Source: Laburnicola sp. R22_1 (lineage: Eukaryota > Ascomycota > Dothideomycetes > Pleosporales > Didymosphaeriaceae). From it: 64,000 bases of DNA. This document shows positions 28,707 through 39,239 of the stretch, one piece after another. Positions within the stretch are counted from its first letter, which is position 1, and each line of letters starts with the position of its first letter. The translations under genes and the position numbers were made by a program. The stretch lies in contig JACONQ010000010.1 in the NCBI GenBank assembly GCA_014281115.1, positions 2,046,001-2,110,000 of the forward strand. Reading direction: 5' to 3'. Below the pieces are notes generated by a model, which saw only the letters and a program-made list of their open reading frames with translations, did no database searches and was not told the origin of the DNA.

Positions 28707-30496
28707 AGCTAGCGTACATAGTCTCCGGCCACCCGGGGATTCCGGCCACCCCACCAAAACGCGACACCCGCACAAAACACGCGATTTCTTTCCATAACAC
28801 TCATCAATATGGACGCCCGTGAGCTGGCTATACAATCAGCGATCAGCGATTACAATACAGGCATTTATAAGAGCCAGCGAGCAGCAGCAGAGGCGTACGG
28901 CCTTCCTCGATCTACATTTCAAGACCGACTACGTGGCGCGACTACCAGCGTAACTAGCCATCAGCATCAGCAGCGGCTGACTCCTCTACAAGAGGACTTC
29001 CTAGTAGAATGGATCCTCGAAGAAGACGCGCGCGCCTGTCCTCCCTCACACGCTCGCGCTCGAGAAATGGCCAATCGAATCCTACGTATGAACGGCGACG
29101 ATCAGCCTGTCGGCAAGCACTGGCTATACCACTTCATCAAGCGCCAGCCACGCATAGCCTCAGTAGTCGGCAGAAAGCTAGAGGCTCAGAGAGCTGATTC
29201 AGCTACTCCAGAGCGTGTACGCGCCTTTCTAGAGCTCTTTGAGCAGACTAGAATACGCCTCAATATACGTACAGAGGATATCTGGAATATGGATGAGACT
29301 GGTGTAGCTCTAGGGGTATGTACGAACACCAGAGTACTCTCTAGTAGCCAGAAGAAGAAGGCTTACATTCGGTCTCCAGAGAATCGCGAGTGGGTCTCTA
29401 TAATCGAGTGTGTATCAGCAGCAGGGCGGAAACTGCACTGCGCCGTCATCTTCAAAGGCCAGACCCTACAGACTACATGGTTTCCCTCGTCCTACGTACC
29501 TAACTGGCTCTATACAACCTCTGAGAACGGATAGACGTCGAAAGCGATAGGTGTTGAGTGGCTACAGCGCATATTTATCCCTGAGACAGCTGTAGGTGAT
29601 AGCCAGTACCGCCTCCTCATCCTCGACAGCTATGGCAGCCATATTGATATAGACTTCCTATGGCTCTGCAAACAGCATCGAATAGAGCTCCTATACCTAC
29701 CTGCGCATACCTCGCACGTCCTACAGCCTCTAGATCTCGCCCCTTTCTCTGTTATCAAGTCTAGTTACCGACGCCAGATCCAGGAGCTTGCATCGCTCGA
29801 CGACGCCGCGCCTGTTAAGAAGGAGCGCTTTATCGCCTGCTACTATCAAGCTAGGGAGGCAGGCTTCACAGAGCGTGTGATTCGAGCTGGCTGGCAGGCT
29901 GCTGGTATCTGCCCATTCAACATCAATCACGTGCTCAGCTCGTCGCAAGTCTCTCAGAGGCCTACTACGCCTACGTATCAGCAGCAGCCTCATCAGCAGC
30001 CTCAGAGCTTCCTCTCAACCCCTCAAGGCCCTCGCGATCTCTATATAGCGCAGCGCGACGTCCAGAGCGTCGAGAATCTAGGTCGTAGGACCCGGCTGCT
30101 CCTTCAGAAAGCAGGTAAGGCGCTAGCAGCTGCAAATGCTAGAGCTGCAGGGCTAGAATCAGAGAAAAGACGCCTTGAGTATCATCTACAGACTACTAGC
30201 TCTCAGCGTCCTCGAAAGCGCGTTCAAATAGACCCAAATCGACGCTTTGCAGAGGTAGAGACTATCGTAGAGGCTATACGCGCAGCTGAGGCTGCAGGAG
30301 CTCAGCAGCAAAGATCTACTATATCGAGCACTTCAGAAACAGCTTTAGTAGCTGCTGCTGCTGCAACTCTAGAGTCTATGTGCACGCAGTGGCAATCATA
30401 ATAAGCGTTGTTAAGATATCGCGTGTTTTGTGCGGGTGTCGCGTTTTGGTGGGGTGGCCGGAATCCCCGGGTGGCCGGAGACTATGTACGCTAGCT
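28707..30496 (+). mobile_element. Fot-F: Fot1/pogo-type transposon, 1790 bases
   Basis: Perfect 79-base terminal inverted repeats at 28707-28785 and 30418-30496, bounded by TA (28705-28706 and 30497-30498). TCCGGCCACC occurs twice with a 17-base period (28724 and 28741). One transposase gene on the plus strand, broken by a single stop. Confidence 0.94.
28809..30401 (+). pseudogene. Fot-F transposase with one nonsense codon
   Basis: Frame from ATG 28809 (M-D-A-R-E-L-A-I) to TAA 30399-30401, 530 codons, open except for TAG at 29532-29534 in E-N-G-stop-T-S, where Fot-B has Trp (E-N-G-W-T-S): a TGG-to-TAG change. Domains: psq-type helix-turn-helix (Q-R-A-A-A-E-A-Y-G-L-P-R-S-T-F), CENP-B-like region with R-A-R-E-M-A-N, DDE core with I-W-N-M-D-E-T-G, L-I-L-D-S-Y-G-S-H and L-Q-P-L-D-L-A-P-F. 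The usual G-H of the second motif is S-Y, both transitions. Gln/Pro-rich linker and Ala-rich C-terminal coiled coil. One base change away from an open frame, so decay is recent. Confidence 0.9.
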
Positions 30497-30498
30497 TA

Positions 30499-30947
30499 CA
30501 CAACGCGGGGATGTTCTACTTTATTATCGGCAATGAATTAATAGTACGACACCCCCGCGAGGTTGGTAATCGTTCCAATACGCCCCATCCACGGAGATGA
30601 ACATGACTATCATGTCTCTCAGCACTGTGACAACATGCACGCCTCAATGCTGACAATCCGCACCGAACTCGCGAGATTCCGCCACCAGGGCGACTTTCCT
30701 GTCCGGACTGCACTGTTCTCGACTGCGAACACCGCTGCCTTACTCAGGGCGGAAGATGTGCGGTGAGAGTAGACGAAGCCGGTACGAAATGTAAGATATA
30801 AAATAAGGGCATCCTGTAGACTTAGAGAATCGCTCTTTCAGCTCATCACCTCACGATCCATCTCATAACCCAGTCTCAGCAACTTCTTCACGTCGTCCAA
30901 TACAGTGTCTCCAACCCTTGCACGCCTTACACAGTTAGGGTCGCATC
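30499..30947. other. Upstream region of the subtilase gene
   Basis: No gene. It contains a TATAAAA box at 30797-30803 and then a C/T-rich leader (CTCTTTCAGCTCATCACC and similar), the usual layout of a fungal promoter and 5' untranslated region. Confidence 0.5.
30797..30803 (+). promoter_or_regulatory. TATA box of the subtilase gene
   Basis: TATAAAA, about 145 bases before the ATG at 30948 and followed by a pyrimidine-rich leader. Confidence 0.5.
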
Positions 30948-32691
30948 ATGAAATTCTCAAAAATCGTCGCTCTTCTCCTCGTCGGGCTAGTTACCGCCGA
31001 GGCCTCCTTCAGCAACCTCGACGCTGATCCACACGGTGTCATCGAAGCGCGTGCTAAGAAACCAAAAGCTCCGGCCACACCGAACACTCCAAAGACACCC
31101 ACCAACCCGCAGCCGCCCACCAAACCAAAGAAACCCAAGCCGACGCCTACTCCAAAGAAGACTCCCCAACCTACTCCCTCTCCCGCACTCAAAGGACCCT
31201 TCACGAATCATGTTGTGTACGCAAAAAAACCAACAGACAAAGCCGGCAACGCTAAGCTTAAGAAACTACTTGCGAAGCATGTGAAGAATCCCGCAAAAGA
31301 TATCAAGGAACTCGGGATCAAAGGGAAACATGTCAACTACTGGGAGCTTCCTCTGAACGCGCAGAGTGCAAAGGAGCTTGGTAAGAACAAGCAGGTATTG
31401 CTCAAAGTCCCAGTCAAAATTTGGGTTGAAAACCACTGACAGCTTCTAGTTCGCTGGAATCGCTCGTGCGGCATGCAAAGCAAAATGCTTCAACCCACTC
31501 GCGACTCTAACAACTCAGCCAAATGCCGAGCCAGAACTTGTCTTCTTCTCCCAAAAGGCAGAAACACAACTGAGTCAGTACGGTGGGACATTTACCTACG
31601 ACGATAAGGCAGGCGAAGGCGTCACATGTTATCTCCTTGACGACGGTGCCGACGAGGATATTCCGGTACGTGAAGTTGTCATTCCTTTGACCATGTACAT
31701 TGGCTGACAGACTCTTGTCTCATATAGGAGTTTGCGAATAATAAACCCCGCTTCCTCTACCCTGAGGGAATTACCCCCGCGGACCACAAACCTGGACCAA
31801 CGGGCTTAGACCATGGTACCTGCATGCTGAGCAAATACGTAGGGAAGGACTATGGAATCGCGAAAAAGTGCAAACCAGTTGTGGTCAAGGTTCCGTTCGG
31901 AGCTAACCGGCAAGTTTGGCTCAATGGTTTAACAGCGGTGAAGAACGATGTCGAAACTAAAAAGGTTAAGAAAGCCGTTCTAAGCATGAGCCTCTATTGG
32001 CCCGCCCAAGAGGTTGACGAGGGGTGGACATCATCTCTTTTCGAGAACCTGGTAGAATTGGCTCGCCTTAACGTTGTTCTGCTTGCTGCGTCAGGTAATA
32101 ACGGCATTGGAAATGCTGGGGGCTCCAAAAGTATGGATGGTTATCCGGCCATCATGGGCAGCTCCAAGACCCCTACAAACAGGCGCATTCCAAGCATGAT
32201 CGTAGTGGGTGCTATGAAGGCCGACACGGGCAAAATGTGGCACAAGTCAAACTTCGACAACGCAAAGGAACTGCCGCACGTCTTTGCGCCTGGAGAGAAG
32301 GTCAAATGCTGGAAGGCTAAACCAGCTAATCCTGCATTTGGGCATATACCACAGACTAGCGATGGAACATCTCAAGGTATGTAATGGAGCCTTACAAACG
32401 AGCGCGGAGAAAGCTAACTACGTTCTAGCTACTGCAAGCGTTGCTGGTCTCGCCGCCTACTTCATGTCCCTCCCCGGTGGCCCGACCACCCCCACGGCCG
32501 TGAAGAAGAAGATTGAAGACACTGCCTGGAAGCAGGGCAATGGTGGAATAGCTGGTACGGTCGACCCGCCTCTTTCCGGGATGGTGCGCGTTTGGAACGA
32601 AGTCACCGTGACAGACCTCGTACCCGCAACAGCCAAGCGAGCGCCTCGGGTAGCCGTTCGCGGCATCGACTGGAGGAACTATGAAGAATAA
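30948..32691 (+). CDS. Secreted subtilisin-like serine protease (S8), 524 aa
   Basis: Four exons: 30948-31394, 31450-31665, 31728-32376 and 32429-32691. The introns (55, 62 and 52 bases) have GTATTG/GTACGT/GTATGT donors and TAG acceptors; intron 1 has a CACTGAC branch site. The protein starts with a signal peptide (M-K-F-S-K-I-V-A-L-L-L-V-G-L-V-T-A). A Lys/Pro/Thr-rich linker follows (about 36-80), then a pro-region, then the subtilase fold. The catalytic triad fits Asp213 (Y-L-L-D-D-G), His250 (L-D-H-G-T-C) and Ser436 (D-G-T-S-Q-A), and the oxyanion Asn lies in A-A-S-G-N-N-G. The usual D-T/S-G is D-D-G, and the H-G-T-C-M-L-S-K block is that of a fungal subgroup of S8 proteases rather than proteinase K. 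It would degrade protein outside the cell. A pseudo-stop in the unspliced first exon is inside intron 1. Confidence 0.87.
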
Positions 32692-33137
32692 CCTCTGTGT
32701 TGTTGCGATGAGATTGCATGGGGCTGTACATTCTACTTTTAGAAGCTGATGGTGGCCTTACGGAGTAGTTTTGGGCGGAACATTGAAGTTTTTGTACGTG
32801 CATATATATGGTATGGTAGGATTCGTCAGGTTGTTTTGTTATTAGCATGTGTATTCAGAAGAGTGCGCGACTTGGTATAGAATTATTCATCCACTACAAA
32901 TGGAGTTTCCGTTGACAGTACATTGCTTCGGGAATGAACCTCAGCACATACCGGAATTGTAGGCCGGTCCTAGAGACTGCGAGCTAAGCCTGAAACGCCA
33001 CTTGGCCTTATGGCGCAGTTGAACCCTTACACACCACTTTCTCGCCGCTCCCCACGTCCACCTCTCTTGTTTTGTAGTGGAGGCACCTTCTATCCCTCAA
33101 CGCGACTTTCTACAAATCAATCTAAATATCCGTTAAC

Positions 33138-33659
33138 ATGGGCTTGATCAAAGCGCACCGACCATCCTGTCCAGTCTCGTGTAGATGGAGAGGCGAAAAG
33201 GCGGACCATGTTGTGTACCCGAACGCAAACACGGACGAGAAGCTACTCGAGGCCTACGGTTTCGTGAAAACCGGGGTCTATTGGAGCGGAGAGTTGACAG
33301 AGAAAGAAGCAGACGAGCTGCGTCTGAAACTGAAAGTAAGTGACGCTTGTCGTGTGCGCATTCAATCAAAGAAACTGATGTCGGAAAAGTGCAGCGGCTT
33401 CAGTTGCAGCTGCATCTGCTTCAGCCCTCAGTTGTCGTCGCAAGGCAATATTGAGTTGTGTAGAGTCATGACCAGAAAAGAATGGGCTGCAGGTTGGCCC
33501 CCGGGATACACAGAACCAGACTCGGAAGAGCAGGGGGCAGAGAAGTTGGAGCTGAGTTGGACGCAGTGGCTGCTGGCGCTGGTGGGCATTGAGCCAGCAA
33601 AGAAGGAGCCGGAACCGGACCCCACACTTGATCCAAATTGGCAACCCGAGTACTGTTAG
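33138..33659 (+). CDS. Small hypothetical protein, one probable intron
   Basis: ATG 33138 to TAG 33657-33659. Unspliced it reads 173 aa, but a GTAAGT donor at 33336 with in-phase acceptors at 33389 or 33431 suggests an intron; removing 33336-33431 gives 141 aa and eliminates an odd Cys/Ser-rich stretch. The first exon has a compact, charged region (H-V-V-Y-P-N-A-N-T-D-E-K). The second has W-A-A-G-W-P-P-G-Y and the acidic end E-P-D-P-T-L-D-P-N-W-Q-P-E-Y-C. No signal peptide or membrane segment. I do not recognise the family. Confidence 0.55.
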   Translation: MGLIKAHRPSCPVSCRWRGEKADHVVYPNANTDEKLLEAYGFVKTGVYWSGELTEKEADELRLKLKVSDACRVRIQSKKLMSEKCSGFSCSCICFSPQLSSQGNIELCRVMTRKEWAAGWPPGYTEPDSEEQGAEKLELSWTQWLLALVGIEPAKKEPEPDPTLDPNWQPEYC

Positions 33660-34475
33660 TCATGGAACCTTGGGAAAGGGTCGTCAGGGGTAGTTATTGG
33701 CGGTTCGGTGGGCTTGGGGTGTTTTTTGTCAAGAATTATGCAAATGTGAATTGAAGTCACACGGCTTCCAAACGCCCGTATTCGCTCATGACCCAAAGGC
33801 TGTATGCACTAAACTACTCATTTCGCAAGCAAGCATCGACTGAAAGAAGTATTGAAATTGATGAGCGGTCATCGTGGTGGTTTCCTAATAACGAATTTCT
33901 CAACTTTAGCGACTAGTAAGACGACAGAGCCAAGTTTAAGCATTTTGAAGTCCGACTGCACCCATGATCCGTGAGGCGACTGCGCTGGTGTGGCCTTTCA
34001 TCGTACACTTGTTCATCAGATGAGTGATGTTCATTGCTCTGACTGAAGTTTCTGCTAAACTATCCGACCTATCGTGGACGCATGCTCGTACATTTGGACC
34101 TTTCAGACCTCGATTTATTACAGCATGGCGCACCTTTGCTATATTCTCGCGAACACAAATAAAGTTTTCTGGTATATCCTCATATCGAGTGGGCTACATG
34201 TCGCAATGATAATAGCAAAGCAGACCCAGGCGACGTCGCTCAGCGCTACAACGTGGTGCGTCAGACCCATGCAGTCGCGGAGACTTGAATTTGGACTAGA
34301 TAAGTAGTTCCTATAGTAATGCTGCCTCTTATAAAACGCACTACTTAAATAATAACTAGAATAAAAAGAGCAACAAAGGAAAGAAGGGTATAGAAATATA
34401 TAGTTAATAAATATATAAGCTATAGCTATAGTTAAATAAAGTATATTTACACTTATTAAAGAATAAGTAGAATAT
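33660..34475. other. Intergenic; edge of the RIP-degraded block
   Basis: Normal composition to about 34310, then an abrupt change to AT-rich, TpA-rich sequence. No gene or repeat end recognised before R1 copy A. Confidence 0.5.
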
Positions 34476-36370
34476 ATAGCGTTAATTTATTTATCTAGAG
34501 GTAGGACGATAAAGGCTTTTATCTTAAATAACATAATAAAAAAAGCAGAGCCCCCTGCTTAGTAATTAAAAAGAGCGTAAAAAAGGTAATTATAAAAAAA
34601 GCGCGTTTAAACTGCTAAGTAAGCTTAGTAGTTTTAGCGTAAGACTTCTATAAGCAAATTTTTTATAAAGAGGCTACTTAGAACTTTAGTACTAAGGAAG
34701 GGATAAAATAGCTTTAGCGCTACTACGCTGTAGTTATTCTTTCTTCTTCTCTACTATTCTAATTATTATAAATAACACAAGTTATATTAATAGGTACGTA
34801 CTATTTCTTATAAGTAGAATAAGAGTAACACGTACTAAATACACTATTACTCTATTACTATATTAAGATTATTCTTAATAAAATTTCTACTATCTTTCTA
34901 CGCCCTACTATCTATCTAGATATTAATATTATTCCTAAAGAAGTACTTACTATTACTAAAAAGTATACGCTAAAAATTTGCGCTACTACTATTAAAGTAG
35001 CTATTAAAGTAACTATACTAGAGTTCTATTTTGTCTATAAGCTTATCTAGCGTAATAGATAGGTATACTTAACTATTTATAAGTGTTGCGGAAATAAGGC
35101 TCTGCAGTTATGTGCTTAGAGCTTATATAGTTTTTTTTTGCGACTAAGGGGTTTCTAATAAAAACATTACAATAATAGCAGTTATCCCTCCTACTATTAT
35201 TCACATAGAAGAGCTTATATAATATTCCTAAGCTTGGCTAAAACAGCTAAGAGCTTATTTATATATTAGCCCTAACAGCCTTCTTTTCTTATATAGCTTT
35301 AATTTATATTTAGCTTCCTAAATTACTATTTCTAGCTTGTTTCCTTTCTATAGTTATAAGCCTAGCGCTTTAGAACTATAGGACAATTCTTTCTGCGTAG
35401 TATATTTTGCTAGAATCTTAATTTAGGACTCTAATTATTTTTATTTTTATTATTTTCTTTTTATCCTTAGCTTGTCTTATATAATAATAACCTTAGATTC
35501 TATCTTATTAACTGCTTACTAGCTTGTTAGCTAAGCGAGCTAGCTAGACTAGTATATTTAATTCTAATTCCACGCTTAGAATAAAGGAATATAGGACTAT
35601 ATTAATTCTAACACTAAAGATATGCTCTTAATTAAAGCTTAAAAGCTACTTTAACTATAAATTCTAGAAAAACTAACTTTTTATAGTATAGTAGGCTTGT
35701 CTAAAAGCTTATTTACTAGGCAGAGCTTAAAAGGTTTAAAACTAATAAGAAGATATACACCTTATATATTATAAAATACTAAGCTCTTTTCTTAAACTAG
35801 TAGTTAATAGTATCTAAGCTTAAAAATCTCTAGACTTAGGTGCATTTTATAGTCTTATGTAAGCTTATAGCTATTACTATAATAAAACTTTTAAATAATA
35901 GGTAGCGAATTTTACAGGCACTAATTTAAGCCTTTTAAAAGAATCTTAAACCTACTAACTAAAGTATATAAAATTTACTTTAAGCTTAGTATAAGGCTTA
36001 CCTTAATAAAGCTAAGTATAAAAGATAGAATTTTAAGGCTTAGTTTAAGGCTTAGCTAGTGCTCTATAGCAAAGCTAAGACTTAGTTAATTTTAGAAGTT
36101 AATAGAGAGCTTGCTACTTATAAGTTTCTTAATACTATTTTAGTAAAATTTACTCTAGACTAGGCGCGTACTATAAATTAGAAGCTGTTAAAAGAAAACG
36201 AGCTAGAATCTTAGATTTGGTAAGCGAAGTGGATAAGCTTACTATATAGGAAAAGAGGCTAAAGGGCTAAACTATATATATGCTTATAAAAAAGATATAG
36301 GGCTAAAATAGTACTGCTTACATAATTATAGATATATAATTGCACCTAGTTAGAGCCTTATTTTTGCAAT
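34476..36370 (+). repeat. Repeat R1, copy A
   Basis: The first ~610 bases (34476-35085) match R1 copy B from 42920, and the last ~170 bases (about 36200-36370) match the last part of copy B near 45650-45820. That part reads R-I-L-D-L-V-S-(E/K)-(V/I)-D-K-L-T-I followed by stops. The middle differs from copy B and holds the short R2 fragment 35130-35209. Coding remnants read on the plus strand. Family unknown to me. Confidence 0.5.
35130..35209 (+). mobile_element. Short R2 end fragment (80 bases) with 12-base target duplication
   Basis: AGAGCTTATATA at 35118-35129 and 35210-35221 flanks a piece that starts with a T-run and TGCGACTAAGGGG and then matches the first 70 bases of the R2 copies at 47737 (inverse) and 60402. 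In minus sense the T-run would be a short poly(A) tail, so a truncated target-primed retrotransposon insertion is one reading. Confidence 0.65.
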
Positions 36371-36384
36371 ATACCCCTTAGGTA

Positions 36385-36487
36385 CGCTCTTTTTTAATTA
36401 CTAAGCAGGGGGCTCTGCTTTTTTTATTATGTTATTTGAGATAAAAGCCTTTGTCGTCCTACCCCTAGGTAGATAAAATAACGCCAC
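36385..36487 (-). mobile_element. Short R1 end fragment (103 bases) with 14-base target duplication
   Basis: ATACCCCTTAGGTA at 36371-36384 and 36488-36501. On the minus strand the insert begins GTGGCGTTATTTTATC, the same start as the long R1 copies, and stops after AAAGAGCG. It includes the AAGCAG...CTGCTT hairpin. Confidence 0.75.
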
Positions 36488-36501
36488 ATACCCCTTAGGT
36501 A

Positions 36502-39239
36502 GGCTGTGTAAGCAACATGCCTGCTTACGCAATAAGGCTTAAAATAATCCTACCTCTAATTATCTTGCAAGTTAAGTACCTAACTAAGCAACTAATTACT
36601 TATAATAGCGCAATTTAAGCATTTGCTATTATATAAGCCTATAATAGCTCTTTGTTAATAATAAAACTCTACTTATCTATTCTCTATCTTCTCTCTTAGT
36701 TACCTAGTTAGTTTTTCTATAGGAGTAAGTTAATCGCCCTACCTCTATTTTTGCTTAATAATTATTAACTATTAACTAAAACGCGCGTAATATATTAATT
36801 TGCAAGTTTATAAAATTTTAAGCAAAGCTTAGTTAAGAAAAACTTAAGTATAAGGCCTAAAAGCTATAAAAGCAAATTGTATAATTTCCCTTAGTAATAG
36901 CTTCCTTTATATATTACTCTAGTTGCCTATTAAATTAGGCTTTTAATAAGGATTTTACTAATTCTTTAAGCATACATATAATAACTAAGAAAAAGGCGTT
37001 AAAATAGAAACACTCTTAAACTGCAACGCCTAAGCAGCTTAAGCCTATTAAGAAGCCTCTCTAATTACGTAAGAAAACTCTAAAGTTAAAGAATAATAAT
37101 TAAGTTGCCCTTATAGCTAAACCTTTAAGCAAAGCTAAGTCTATAATTAATTCTAAAACTCCTATAAATAAGAAGAGCAAGAAAGACAAGCTTAGTTTAG
37201 CTTCTACTTAAATATATAGTCCTAAGCATAGGTATCTATATATTAGATACTTTAGATCTAGTCTTTCTAGCAGCTTAGATAGTAGGTGTTTTAAGAATAT
37301 ATTAAGTAAACGCTTAAACACTTATTATTATTATTACGCGTCTAGTTATATATATTAGCCTTTATAGAAAATACTAATACTTTTTAGTAATCTTTTTTAC
37401 TAATATTTTCTAGATCTAAGAAGCTTAAAGAAGAGGCGCGTTAGTTTATTTAGTATTAGGCAAATAACAATTTAGTATATAATTATGTGCACTTTTTCTA
37501 ATTATTTATTAATTTAAATAGTACTAATTTTCTTACCCTAATCTTATAAAGTATCTTAAAAATTACTTAAAGATATGCTTAAGTAAGAAGAAGATAAAAG
37601 AGGGCAGTGCTTTGTCTTCTAATCCCCTCTTAGGTGACAAGCACTAGTCTTCTTTAGGAGATTATAGTGCTATTACACTAGTTAAGAATATCTCTATAAG
37701 TTAAATTAATTTTACTTAAACAAGTCTATTTAATTAAGCGCTTCTATTCTATAATACAAACTATCTTACATTAACGCTTAATTACGCTCCTAATTAGTAT
37801 TAGGGTATTTAGTATAGTACTACTTAGACTAGTTTAGGTGCGCTATAAGGTTCTATAATTACAAATTAGTTAATTAACTAACCTTCTAATTAGCGTATTA
37901 GTGTTCCTGCGGCTATAGTTAACATATAGCAATTAGCTTAAGTCCTTAGTAATTATAAATTGTTTTACCTACCTTTTTATACTCTACACCTAATTACTTA
38001 GACTTACTTATTAAAGAATTAGGTTACTTATATAACTAATAACCTCTGAAAGTGTAAGTCTAATACTCTAGCTATAATTAATTATTACACTCTCTTAAGC
38101 AACACTTAATCTACTTTAATTAAGGCTATATAGTTATTACCCTTAAAGAATATTATAGTGCGCGTCTTAGACTTAACTAGATAGGTTAGCGTAGTAACTG
38201 CTTAATTTAATTAAGAAATAGGTACACTCTCTAAGTAGAAAATTATAAATCTACTTAATTTTATTACTTATCTAAAAAGAAATATTATTGCTTATGCTTA
38301 ATCCTTAGCGTTAATTACTTAAAAGGATTAGGGTTATATAATTGCTTCTAATTAAGATTTATCTTAGTTAGCTAATACTAGTGCTTTTATTAATAATCTT
38401 TAAGTATAACTTAAGTATTATGCTTCTTCTAATAATTAACAATAATCTTAGAAGCTATATAATTTTAATGATCTATTTAGCTAGTATAGTATAGATCCTA
38501 AGGATTATTTAACTTAGCGCGCTGTAGCATTTAGTAATTAACTGCGTAGTCCTTATAATTGCTTTAGAACTGCTAGTTTCGCTTACTAAGATAGTAGATA
38601 GGATGTTTAAACTACTTGTAAGTCCCCTTATCTTTACTATAGGACTCTCTAGTATAGTGCTAATTATTTGGGGCCTCTAGCTGCTAGCTCTAATTTAGCT
38701 AATAAGCTGTTAAGAATGTTGCACTATCTATTAAGTAGTCCTAATCTTAGCCTAAGCGCTCTAACTCTATTAGTAATATTAATATTAATCTAGAGATTAA
38801 ATTATCTCTATATATCTTAAAAGAGAAACTTTTAGACCTAAAGAGCACTTCCTACTATAGCTAGACTAATTAAGAGAAATCTAGTCTAGAGCGTTATAAG
38901 GCTACTTATAATATTTTATACTATTATTAAGTTACTATAATTACAATCTAGCACAAGCTCCTTAATAAGCTATTTAATATTTTCTTAAAGAGGTAATTAG
39001 CTAGATCTGCTTTAAATCTTATATATTAGATATGCGTTAGTCTACGCTTATTAAGTTTTATATTAGGATCTTATTTATATAAGTCTACTAAATAGGTAGT
39101 AGCTCTGCAGAGCTTAAATTTATAATTAATCTATAACTTATACTTCCTTTATAATAAGTTTACTTATATCCTTAAGATTTAGGAGCTCTTTAAAGTAAGC
39201 AAACTACTATTAAGTAAGCGCTTTTATAAGTCTGTCTAC
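36502..39239. other. RIP-degraded transposon DNA, not classified
   Basis: Very AT-rich with stops in all frames. Plus-strand stretches around 38450-39400 read as Leu/Gln-rich protein if TAG/TAA are taken as former Gln, suggesting a buried gag or ORF1, but no diagnostic motif survives. Confidence 0.4.

Noticed and set aside
34024..34307. Two overlapping plus-strand frames near the island edge
   Set aside because: No family signature, overlapping frames, and a convergent minus-strand frame of equal size; not separable from chance.
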